From Dehalococcoidia bacterium (GTDB lineage: Bacteria > Chloroflexota > Dehalococcoidia > Dehalococcoidales > BS750m-G39), in contig SOKR01000062.1 of assembly GCA_004375675.1 (NCBI GenBank), positions 1 through 5,127 on the forward strand: a stretch of 5,127 bases of DNA, given 5' to 3'. The notes beneath the pieces are model-generated. The model was not told where the DNA came from. It made no database searches and saw nothing but the letters and a program-made list of their open reading frames with translations. Shown here piece after piece: positions 1 through 5,127 of the stretch. Made by a program: the position numbers and the translations under genes. The stretch's first letter is position 1. Every line of letters starts with the position of its first letter.

Positions 1-138
1 CTTTTTGACCACTTCCTCGGCGGTGAGCTTATAGTTGCCCCCCGAGGGCATGATGTGATGGGAGACGATTTCGCCCCCGGCGATAACCACCGCTTTAGAA
101 AAAGCGGAACCGATATCAACCCCGATAACATGTATCAT
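1..138 (-). CDS. Second ASKHA-family activator ATPase (BzdP/Q- or BcrA/D-like), 5' part only
   Basis: This reading frame of 46 codons starts at ATG 138-136 and is still open at the window edge, so only the N-terminus is seen. It begins MIHVIGVDIGSAFSKAVV, where DIGSAFSK is the first phosphate-binding loop of the acetate kinase/Hsp70/actin fold as used by the HgdC/BadF/BcrA ATPases. A PSGGNYK stretch follows near residue 32, where relatives carry a PTG/PSG turn. An AGGA ribosome binding site lies 5 nt before the start. The cluster-binding cysteines expected near residues 125 and 164 would lie outside the window. It follows another complete ASKHA gene on the same strand, 103 nt upstream. Two unlike ASKHA genes side by side are usual for class I benzoyl-CoA reductases and unusual for plain 2-hydroxyacyl-CoA dehydratases, which need only one activator. 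The family call is solid for such a short piece; the specific role is inferred. Confidence 0.8.
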   Translation of the reverse strand, partial: MIHVIGVDIGSAFSKAVVIAGGEIVSHHIMPSGGNYKLTAEEVVKK

Positions 139-165
139 GAATATCCTGGAACCCTATCCCCTTTA

Positions 166-194
166 TCCCCTTCCCCTTGTTAAGGGGAAGGGGA
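166..194 (+). terminator. 13-bp perfect hairpin with T7 tract on the plus strand, between the two ATPase genes
   Basis: Arms at 166-178 and 182-194 are perfectly complementary around the 3-nt loop GTT (core CCCCTTCCCCTT / AAGGGGAAGGGG). On the plus strand seven T residues follow at 198-204, so it has the form of an intrinsic terminator for plus-strand transcripts. On the minus strand, the direction of the genes here, the stem is followed by ATAAAGGGG and no U tract, so it should not terminate the operon. No plus-strand gene is visible to its left, so its use as a terminator is uncertain. It may instead be a repeat unit or an mRNA-stabilising structure. Confidence 0.45.
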
Positions 195-201
195 AGATTT
201 T

Positions 202-228
202 TTTAAGAGGGGTTTCGCCCCTCTTAAA
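202..228. repeat. 11-bp perfect palindrome, tandem to the preceding hairpin
   Basis: Arms TTTAAGAGGGG (202-212) and CCCCTCTTAAA (218-228) pair perfectly around a 5-nt loop, TTTCG on the plus strand. It lies 13 nt after the stop codon of the 280-aa activator on the minus strand and overlaps the T tract of the neighbouring hairpin. In the minus-strand transcript the stem is followed by A residues, not U, so it is not a standard terminator for the operon. Together with the hairpin at 166-194 it fills most of the 103-nt gap. The shape is that of an intergenic REP-like palindromic unit or a 3'-end-protecting stem; which one cannot be told without knowing whether copies occur elsewhere in the genome. 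Confidence 0.5.
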
Positions 229-241
229 CTCCCCTTGTGTA

Positions 242-1084
242 TTATGTAAAGAGGGCCGCCTCTTGTAAGCGGCGCTCGGCTCTGGACAAAGGTGTCCCCT
301 TCTCCTCCGCCTCTTTGACTATATCCCTGCCCAGCAGAGCGGCACCTATCGCTCCGGTAAGCAGCGGCTCCGGGGGCACCTGTACAGCAAAGCCCAGCTT
401 GGCTTCCAGTGCTTTGACCAGCCCGATATTCTTGGCCCCACCCCCCGTCAACGCCACCTCCCTTTCAATCTTTAAGCGCCGCAGCATACCGTATACCCTG
501 GTGGCGATAGCTTCGTGCAGCCCGGCGATAATATCGGGCAGCGCCGCCCCTCCCGACAGCTTGGTTACCACCTCCTGGGCGGCAAAGACGGTACAGGTAT
601 TGCTTATCCTCACCGCCTTCTTAGCCTCCAGCGACAGCTTGCCCATATCCTCCAGCCTGACGCCCAACTCCTCGGCGGCTACTTCCAGAAATCGGCCCGT
701 CCCCGCGGCGCACTTATCGTTCATAACGAAGTCCACCGCCCGGCCGTCCCTGAGCTTAATCCCCTTGCTGTCCTGACCGCCGATGTCAATCACCGTCCTC
801 GCCTCGGGCAGCAGGTAAGCCACCCCCCTGGCATGGCAGGATATCTCGGTTATCTGCTTATCGGCAAAGGGGACATTGATTCTCCCGTAGCCGGTAGCCA
901 CCACGTAGGTTATGTCCTTGAAGGGCAGCTTCGCCTTTTTCAGGGCTTCCTCCATGACCCGGTTAGCCAGCTTGCGGTGCTCCGGCCCCGTAGGCCCAAT
1001 TACCGAAGCCAGCACCGACTGGTTCATAATAACCACCTTGGTCATGGTGGAGCCGATGTCGACACCGGCAAAACAGTGGCTCAT
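242..1084 (-). CDS. ATP-dependent [4Fe-4S] activator of 2-hydroxyacyl-CoA dehydratase / benzoyl-CoA reductase (HgdC/BzdP/Q-like)
   Basis: This 280-aa protein has the full set of HgdC/BadF-type ASKHA motifs. The phosphate-1 loop DIGSTMTK is at residues 9-16, the ATGYGR segment at 63-68, the phosphate-2 loop VIDIGGQDSK at 98-107, and the adenosine motif ALTGGGAKN at 211-219. Cys125 in NDKCAAGTGR and Cys164 in SNTCTVFAAQ are spaced by 39 residues, as are the two cysteines that hold the [4Fe-4S] cluster between the subunits of the homodimer in HgdC. Known relatives accept an electron from ferredoxin or flavodoxin and use ATP hydrolysis to pass it at very low potential to the catalytic subunits. 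The length is close to the family norm of about 260-300 aa. The start is 6 nt after the preceding stop codon, with its AAGG ribosome binding site inside the end of that gene, which suggests translational coupling. The protein should be cytoplasmic. Family is near certain; whether it serves a dehydratase or a reductase is inferred. Confidence 0.93.
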   Translation of the reverse strand: MSHCFAGVDIGSTMTKVVIMNQSVLASVIGPTGPEHRKLANRVMEEALKKAKLPFKDITYVVATGYGRINVPFADKQITEISCHARGVAYLLPEARTVIDIGGQDSKGIKLRDGRAVDFVMNDKCAAGTGRFLEVAAEELGVRLEDMGKLSLEAKKAVRISNTCTVFAAQEVVTKLSGGAALPDIIAGLHEAIATRVYGMLRRLKIEREVALTGGGAKNIGLVKALEAKLGFAVQVPPEPLLTGAIGAALLGRDIVKEAEEKGTPLSRAERRLQEAALFT

Positions 1085-1090
1085 AAACCC

Positions 1091-2431
1091 TTACCTTTTC
1101 ACCGCTTCCAGGGGGTCGATGAAGGCATCTATCCTGGCTCTGGTGTCAGCTTCGTTATAAGAACTGATGTCGACGATATCGCTCTCCAGAACCAGCGAGG
1201 GGATGTCGCGGTAAACCTTTTTGAGCAGATTCAGCTGCCAGATTAAGCCCGGGTGCCAGGAGCGGCAGGAAAAGGCTTCGTGCATGACGATGCCGTCTAT
1301 CTTGTAGTCCTCAATATACTTGATCAGCCTTTCCACATCGGGGTGGGAACCGGGGCGCTTTCTGGCTCGGTCATGCCAGTAGGTCCAGAACTTTACCCAC
1401 CGCCAGGCGATATGCTCCAGCGGGTCGCTAATCTTACTCAGGTCGATGTCGAAATTATAGGTCGCCTCTATCATACGATAGGTCGTCTCCACAGGGAAGA
1501 CCGCCCCCTTGCTGTTGAAGTAGTTAAAATCGCTTAAGGCGAACCAGGCGGGCAGCCCCCCGCCCCAAAGGAGTCGATATTTCTCGTCGGGGACCTCGCC
1601 CTCTTTTTTGGCTATCTTTTCTTTAAGCTCCTTATTCAAGTCCTGGAAGAAGTCGTAGGCTTGCTGCGTGCCCATCATAAAGACGATAGGCACCATGGTA
1701 TTCATGGCGTCACCCGTGCCCATGGGAGAAGGCACCGCCTGGCGCAGCTCGTAGGTCTCCCAGATTAAGTTCCAGGTCTTGTCGGTGAGGTCGACCAGCT
1801 CGCTTAAGTTCTCCCAGTCCATCTTCCTGTCGGTATGCTTTTCCAGGAACTTAACCAGACCTTTTAGCTCCTCGACGATATAGCTCACGTAGTATTCCTG
1901 CACCTCGCGGTAGTCGTAGTCGCTCTCGTAGGATGGCCAGGGCAGCCCCACATCGTAGACGGGGACATCGGGCATATAGTGCTGGGCGGCTTGAAACCAC
2001 TTATTTCTGGGATCGCAGAGCATCTGCCCGCTGCCCAGCATGACATCCGGTTTCACCTGTCCCCCCCAGGGGGATTCGGGGGGCATCTCGCCCAGCTCCT
2101 CGCGCCAGGCGTCGAAGCCCAGACCGCAAAGGGCATAGGTGCAGAGGGAGCGAGAGAAATTTTCCGCCTCCGCCCTCTCCAGAAAGCGCTGGGCGTCGCG
2201 CTTAGCCCCGCAGATACCAGCGTAGTTTTCCACCCAGTGGGGCACAATGTCCATCGCCCTGATGATTTCATCGTAACAGCAGCAGATAAAAGAATAGGCT
2301 ATAGGCTTCTTCTCCTCCTTGGCCTGCATCACCTCTCCAACCATAGCCTTGACCATGGGGCCTATTCTGCTCGCCGCCTCGGTAGCCGTCCTTCTCTTCT
2401 TTCTTTCCTCAGGCTTCTTTTCCTCAGTCAT
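1091..2431 (-). CDS. Large subunit of a 2-hydroxyacyl-CoA dehydratase / benzoyl-CoA reductase-type enzyme (BzdO/BcrB-like)
   Basis: This 446-aa protein belongs to the HgdA/HgdB iron-sulfur superfamily. A charged Lys/Glu-rich leader (1-45) precedes AYSFICCCYDEIIRAMDIVP (45-64), the usual entry into the fold. VENYAGICGAKRDA (67-80), SLCTYALCGLG (95-105), MLCDPRNKW (137-145), a WGGGLPAWF segment (289-297), HEAFSCRSW (384-392) and a C-terminal TRARIDAFIDPLE follow. Cys97, Cys139 and Cys389 sit where the three cluster ligands of HadB/HadC-type subunits are expected; this is by motif order, not by alignment. The length is closer to BcrB/BzdO subunits (about 430-450 aa) than to the 370-410 aa of Had/Fld dehydratase subunits. 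An AAAGGAGA ribosome binding site lies 7 nt before the start and the gap from the previous gene is 22 nt. It most likely forms the catalytic heterodimer with the 387-aa subunit encoded just upstream. Cys50-52 is an odd run of three cysteines. Superfamily certain; substrate unknown. Confidence 0.9.
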   Translation of the reverse strand: MTEEKKPEERKKRRTATEAASRIGPMVKAMVGEVMQAKEEKKPIAYSFICCCYDEIIRAMDIVPHWVENYAGICGAKRDAQRFLERAEAENFSRSLCTYALCGLGFDAWREELGEMPPESPWGGQVKPDVMLGSGQMLCDPRNKWFQAAQHYMPDVPVYDVGLPWPSYESDYDYREVQEYYVSYIVEELKGLVKFLEKHTDRKMDWENLSELVDLTDKTWNLIWETYELRQAVPSPMGTGDAMNTMVPIVFMMGTQQAYDFFQDLNKELKEKIAKKEGEVPDEKYRLLWGGGLPAWFALSDFNYFNSKGAVFPVETTYRMIEATYNFDIDLSKISDPLEHIAWRWVKFWTYWHDRARKRPGSHPDVERLIKYIEDYKIDGIVMHEAFSCRSWHPGLIWQLNLLKKVYRDIPSLVLESDIVDISSYNEADTRARIDAFIDPLEAVKR

Positions 2432-2453
2432 AACCGTTCTCCTTTATCTTCAA

Positions 2454-3617
2454 CTATTTTGAGCCAAGCAGCTCCAGGAAAGCCTGGATTCGGGTGCGTA
2501 ACCGTCCGATGGTGGACATGGAATATTCGTCTTCGAGGTAGAGCACCGGGGTGCCCTTAGCTTCAATATAGCTCTTTATCTGGGGCACCTCAAAGCCGTA
2601 GGGGTCGCAATACTTGTAGATATAGAGCACCACCCCGTCAACCCCGAAATCGTCAATCATACGCCCCATGTGGCCGAACCTGTCTTCTAGATACTCTTCG
2701 TAGTTGCCCTTCATTTCGCGGTAGGTCCGCCCGCACTTTATCTTTCGTAGATAGCGGTCAGCTAAACCGACCACAGGGTCGGCGGTAACATCCACCGAGG
2801 ATAGAAACTCCCTGGCGCCAGGACAGAGGTCGTCAGCCACCACCCAGGCACCAGAGTCCTCAATCAGCTTTATAAAGGCGATGTCGTCCACCTGAGCGCC
2901 GATGACCATAATTCTGGCTTGTTTCTGGGCGGAAACGCCCCTCTCCTTCATCTCGGCGATAACCTCGCCCAGCATTTTGATAGACTCCTCCACGGGCAGG
3001 CTCATGACGGCAATCAACACTTTAGTCAATTCCTCGCCCGAGACTAGGGGTGGAGACGCCTTTCGCAGCTCGTAGAGCTCCTTCACCTTAGCCCGGTTCT
3101 GATTATGGAGCTTGATTGCCTCAGCCAGCGCCTGGTTGGAGATTTCTTTGCCGGCAAACTTGCCCAGGCTGGTGCGGAAGGTATTCAAAACGTCCTGGTA
3201 GAAGGCCAGCGAAGCGTCATCTGTGCCGTGAGGCATATTGATGAAATGGGCGTAGGGCAGCTTGAGATTATACTTCCAGATATCGTAGGTGCGGCAGATG
3301 CTATCGCAGGCGTGGGGAACGACCAATCCGTCCAGATATTCGTAGTGGCCTTTAAGCGCCATATCGAAGCAGCTACGAACCAGCGGGCAGATGATGGTCT
3401 CCATCTCGGTATCCGCCTTGGTAATCGGCTCATTGACATCCCCCTTTATGCGGACGGGCACAAAGCCAGCGGCGGTGATTACCTCCGCGGGCGTAAAGGC
3501 ACAAAGGTAGCCGATTATCTTCTTGCCCTGCTTTTTTAGCTCTCTGGCTCTTAAGCCGTAATCCTGGTAGTATCTATCTGCCTCCGCCAGCCCTTTAAGA
3601 GCACTCTTTTCCGGCAT
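2454..3617 (-). CDS. Smaller subunit of a 2-hydroxyacyl-CoA dehydratase / benzoyl-CoA reductase-type enzyme (BzdN/BcrC-like)
   Basis: This 387-aa protein is an HgdB/FldC-type iron-sulfur subunit. GYLCAFTPAEVITAAG (36-51) is the typical N-terminal motif. ICPLVRSCFD (76-85), PHACDSICRTYDIW (101-114) and KYCDPYGFEVP (335-345) carry Cys77, Cys104 and Cys337, which match by motif the three cysteine ligands of the [4Fe-4S] cluster in this family. A second domain opens at MVIGAQVDDIAFI (237-249), and the protein ends with TRIQAFLELL, like its relatives. Members work as heterodimers, receive one electron at a time from an ASKHA ATPase, and do radical chemistry on a CoA thioester. The length agrees with BcrC/BzdN (about 380 aa) but is also near FldC/HadC (about 375 aa), so length does not choose between them. 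The ribosome binding site AAGGGGTGA is strong and well placed. It lies between the CoA-transferase gene (33-nt gap) and the larger subunit (22-nt gap). Confidence 0.9.
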   Translation of the reverse strand: MPEKSALKGLAEADRYYQDYGLRARELKKQGKKIIGYLCAFTPAEVITAAGFVPVRIKGDVNEPITKADTEMETIICPLVRSCFDMALKGHYEYLDGLVVPHACDSICRTYDIWKYNLKLPYAHFINMPHGTDDASLAFYQDVLNTFRTSLGKFAGKEISNQALAEAIKLHNQNRAKVKELYELRKASPPLVSGEELTKVLIAVMSLPVEESIKMLGEVIAEMKERGVSAQKQARIMVIGAQVDDIAFIKLIEDSGAWVVADDLCPGAREFLSSVDVTADPVVGLADRYLRKIKCGRTYREMKGNYEEYLEDRFGHMGRMIDDFGVDGVVLYIYKYCDPYGFEVPQIKSYIEAKGTPVLYLEDEYSMSTIGRLRTRIQAFLELLGSK

Positions 3618-3650
3618 GACTTCACCCCTTTTCTCTTAGTATATCTAACT

Positions 3651-4886
3651 TTAAGGTATTACCCCATCAGTTTTCAACTGAGTTATATCATCCCAATTAT
3701 AACCCATCTCCAACAAAATCTCCTCAGTATGCTGGCCCAGTTCAGGGGCTTCCCGCCTAATCGAGGCTGGGGTCTGGCTGAAATCCCAGGGGAAGCCGAC
3801 CATCTTGGTCCTGCCTAGCACGGGGTGTTCGAACGAGGTTACATAGTTATTAGCCACCGCCTGCGGGTCGTCAATGACCTCGGTGAGGGTCTGGACGGGG
3901 CTATGAATCAGCCCCTCCCGCTTGAAAATCTGGAACCACTCGTCTCTGGTCTTGGTGGCAAACTTCTTATCCATAATGGAGATAAGCTCGCGGGCATTCT
4001 CACCCCTGGCTTCTATGCTGTTGAAGCGGGGGTCGTTCTCCAGCTCGGGCATACCCAGAGCCCGGCAGGCGTTAGGCCAGTAACGGTCCGGCTGGAGGTG
4101 AGCCAGGATAAACCACCTGTCGTCTTTGGCCCGATAGTGGTTATAGATAGGGTTGCCCGCCTGAGTCCTGATCTCCCTGGGGAATTCCTGCCCCAGCATA
4201 GCCGGCGCCGATAAGACCAGGCTCTCCATGCAAATCAGGCTGCCCATCAGCGAGGTATCTACCAGTTGCCCCTTGCCCGTCTTCTCACGGGCATAGAGGG
4301 CACAACAAATCGCCCAGGCGCAGACCATGCCCCCCAGCTCGTCGCCCAGTCCGGGCAAGACCTGGGAGGGGGGAGTGCCCCGCTCACCGGAGGACATCAT
4401 AAGCCCCGCCCGGGCGATGCCGGTATAGTCGAAGGAAAGCTCGTTGGCGTCGGGCCCCTTCCGGCCCCAGCCGGAAGCCTGGGCGTAAATCAGGCGTGGA
4501 TTCCGCTTCATCAGCACCTCGGGCCCAATGCCCATCTTCTGCGGCGCCTCTATGCTCATGTTGGTCAGAAAGACATCAGCCTCATCAATCAGCTTTAAGA
4601 ACAGCTCCTTACTCTTTTCCTGCTTCAAATCGAGGACGATGCTCCTCTTGTTGCGGTTATGCTGCTCGAAGTAGTAATTCCGCCCCTTCAAGCCGACCAT
4701 GGTGCCGATAATCCTCATAAATCCCCGCCCCGGGTCCCCGGACGTAGGCTCTACTTTGATTACGTCGGCGCCTAAATCTCCCAGCTTGGTGCCGCAAACC
4801 GGCCCCTGCTGGAACATGGTTATTTCCACCACCCTAACCCCGTCTAAAGGTCCCGCCATCTTTTGCTTGTTCTTTGAATCTTTCAT
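3651..4886 (-). CDS. Class III (CaiB/BaiF family) acyl-CoA transferase
   Basis: This 411-aa protein is a family III CoA-transferase. GPLDGVRVVEI (12-22) opens the fold, followed by GTKLGDLGADVIKVEP (32-47), NRNKRSIVLDLK (77-88), YAQASGWGRKGP (134-145), GLGDELGGM (179-187), EKTGKGQLVDTSLM (201-214) and HPVLGRTKMVGFPW (354-367). Asp182 in GLGDELGG is the likely nucleophilic aspartate, equivalent to Asp169 of formyl-CoA transferase, which forms a mixed anhydride with the acyl group. The length agrees with the usual 390-430 aa. As first gene of the block it would move CoA from a product or short-chain acyl-CoA to the acid substrate, as HadA and FldA do for 2-hydroxyisocaproate and phenyllactate. 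The start is uncertain. ATG 4886 has AAGGA only 2 nt upstream, while an in-frame ATG at 4859-4857 (Met10, MAGPLDGV) begins where the family homology begins but has only a weak ribosome binding site. Family certain; substrate not determined. Confidence 0.92.
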   Translation of the reverse strand: MKDSKNKQKMAGPLDGVRVVEITMFQQGPVCGTKLGDLGADVIKVEPTSGDPGRGFMRIIGTMVGLKGRNYYFEQHNRNKRSIVLDLKQEKSKELFLKLIDEADVFLTNMSIEAPQKMGIGPEVLMKRNPRLIYAQASGWGRKGPDANELSFDYTGIARAGLMMSSGERGTPPSQVLPGLGDELGGMVCAWAICCALYAREKTGKGQLVDTSLMGSLICMESLVLSAPAMLGQEFPREIRTQAGNPIYNHYRAKDDRWFILAHLQPDRYWPNACRALGMPELENDPRFNSIEARGENARELISIMDKKFATKTRDEWFQIFKREGLIHSPVQTLTEVIDDPQAVANNYVTSFEHPVLGRTKMVGFPWDFSQTPASIRREAPELGQHTEEILLEMGYNWDDITQLKTDGVIP

Positions 4887-4888
4887 AG

Positions 4889-4893
4889 TCCTT
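4889..4893 (-). promoter_or_regulatory. Ribosome binding site AAGGA with very short spacing to the CoA-transferase start
   Basis: On the minus strand AAGGA ends 2 nt before ATG 4886, shorter than the 5-9 nt seen at the other genes here (for example AAAGGAGA with 7 nt at 2431). Either translation starts inefficiently at 4886 or the real start is the internal ATG at 4859-4857. The site lies directly after the U-rich tail of the GC hairpin at 4907-4924, so folding of that hairpin could affect ribosome access. Confidence 0.4.
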
Positions 4894-4900
4894 AATAAAT

Positions 4901-4924
4901 AAAATTCCCCCCACTTGGGGGGGG
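4901..4924 (-). terminator. Terminator-like GC hairpin with U-rich tail in the leader of the operon
   Basis: In the minus-strand transcript a run of eight C (4924-4917), the loop AAGU (4916-4913) and six G (4912-4907) form a 6-bp pure GC stem. A shifted register gives 7 bp with U4925-A4906. The stem is followed by AAUUUUAUUUAUU (4906-4894), in which 9 of 13 bases are U. It lies after the predicted promoter and about 20 nt before the first start codon. There is no gene upstream in the window for it to end, so it is better read as a conditional leader terminator (attenuator) than as the end of another operon. A gene ending beyond position 5127 that reads through this far cannot be excluded. Confidence 0.45.
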
Positions 4925-4974
4925 ATAACCTTAAACCTTTCTAGTTTATTTTTTAGCTATACTATTAGATTTTC

Positions 4975-5057
4975 ACAATATTGTCCCCCCGATGCGCACT
5001 AGGTGCGCCCGGTAAATATGAAGTCCGTATAATATAAACCTGGGGAGACAATATTTT
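4975..5057. repeat. Paired ACAATATT palindromic sites 73 bp apart
   Basis: ACAATATTGT at 4975-4984 is a perfect 10-bp palindrome, and ACAATATTTT at 5048-5057 shares its first eight bases. Their start-to-start distance is 73 bp, close to seven turns of B-DNA, so both would face the same side of the helix. They form the outer ends of the candidate RNA element. An operator pair is a possible alternative explanation for this conservation; I see no regulator gene in the window. Confidence 0.3.
4977..5055 (-). ncRNA. Candidate structured leader RNA: three-way junction of unknown class
   Basis: Read on the minus strand, 5055-5042 pairs with 4990-4977 in an unbroken 14-bp helix (AAUAUUGUCUCCCC with GGGGGGACAAUAUU). 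The one non-Watson-Crick pair is U5046-G4986. It would be an A-C mismatch in a plus-strand RNA, which favours the minus strand as the transcribed one. Inside are two more helices. GGUUUAUAU (5040-5032) pairs with AUAUUUACC (5019-5011) at 7 of 9 positions, broken by two U-U pairs, around a 12-nt loop. GCGCAC (5008-5003) pairs with GUGCGC (4999-4994) around CUA. Hardly any bases are left unpaired at the junction. It sits between a promoter and a terminator-like hairpin. It matches no riboswitch consensus I can recall. A palindromic mobile element or a pair of operators could give the same sequence. Confidence 0.4.
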
Positions 5058-5093
5058 CTAACACTCTATATACACCCAGCTTTCTTGGGGTTG

Positions 5094-5122
5094 ACTTTAC
5101 CACAGGCAGGATAATTTGTCAA
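5094..5122 (-). promoter_or_regulatory. Sigma-70-like promoter for the operon
   Basis: On the minus strand a perfect -35 box TTGACA (5122-5117) is followed after 17 nt by TAAAGT (5099-5094), which matches four of the six bases of TATAAT. Transcription would start near 5087, giving a leader of about 200 nt before the CoA-transferase. The boxes overlap the inverted repeat GTTGAC (5090-5095) / GTCAAC (5118-5123), which could be a repressor site, though a 6-bp arm is short. The position upstream of the structured leader fits, but no experiment supports it. Confidence 0.45.
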
Positions 5123-5127
5123 CACAG

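Noticed and set aside
139..241. CRISPR-like repeat array
   Set aside because: There are just two different palindromes with no repeated unit and no regular spacers.
237..776. Open frame of 179 codons on the plus strand
   Set aside because: It lies fully opposite the activator gene with clear HgdC motifs; its translation is low-complexity Ser/Ala/Pro-rich and has no recognisable domain.
515..1246. Open frame of 243 codons on the plus strand
   Set aside because: It is antisense to two well-supported genes and spans their junction; the translation resembles no family and is explained by the codon bias of the real genes.
2053..2271. Alternative minus-strand frame overlapping the 446-aa subunit
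   Set aside because: It is a frame-shifted shadow of the conserved subunit. The real frame is continuous here, so the C- and G-runs at 2060-2084 show no sign of a frameshift.
1979..2560. Open frame of 193 codons on the plus strand
   Set aside because: It is antisense to the two dehydratase/reductase subunits and crosses their intergenic gap; no motif and no ribosome binding site of note.
4994..5008. Short inverted repeat GCGCAC/GTGCGC as a stand-alone terminator
   Set aside because: There is no T tract on either side; it is better explained as one arm of the larger three-way junction.
5091..5115. Plus-strand promoter TTGACT ... GATAAT
   Set aside because: The spacer is only 13 nt, too short for sigma-70, and no plus-strand gene follows within the window. 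The overlapping minus-strand promoter has a 17-nt spacer and a gene to serve.

Overview
The window carries one operon-like block on the minus strand, from an anaerobic prokaryote. Read 5' to 3' it runs from high to low coordinates: a leader region (5127 to 4887), a class III (CaiB/BaiF) CoA-transferase (4886-3651), two subunits of the 2-hydroxyacyl-CoA dehydratase / benzoyl-CoA reductase superfamily (387 aa at 3617-2454 and 446 aa at 2431-1091), an ASKHA-type [4Fe-4S] ATPase activator (280 aa, 1084-242), and the first 46 codons of a second ASKHA ATPase that runs off the window at position 1. Gaps between the first four genes are 33, 22 and 6 nt, and each gap holds a purine-rich ribosome binding site, so cotranscription is likely. 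No convincing gene lies on the plus strand.

The genes fit together as one radical-enzyme module. The CoA-transferase would load an organic acid onto CoA. The ATPase would inject a low-potential electron by ATP hydrolysis. The two iron-sulfur subunits would carry out the ketyl-radical dehydration of a 2-hydroxyacyl-CoA or the reductive dearomatisation of an aryl-CoA. Two different ASKHA genes after a ~387-aa and a ~446-aa subunit match the layout of class I benzoyl-CoA reductases, closest in sizes and order to the Bzd type (N-O-P-Q). The CoA-transferase partner instead recalls the Had/Fld 2-hydroxyacid dehydratase clusters. The sequence alone does not settle the substrate.

Two non-coding stretches stand out. 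The 241-nt leader has, in order, a good sigma-70-like promoter (TTGACA-17-TAAAGT), a 79-nt element that folds on paper as a compact three-way junction closed by a 14-bp helix, a GC hairpin with a U-rich tail that looks like an intrinsic terminator, and the start of the first gene. This is the layout of a riboswitch or other attenuation leader, and I do not recognise the class. The 103-nt gap between the two ATPase genes holds two perfect palindromes in tandem.

The host is best described as an anaerobe with moderately GC-rich coding DNA. A Dehalococcoidia-like Chloroflexota or a Desulfobacterota lineage would be plausible, but no marker in the window fixes the taxonomy.
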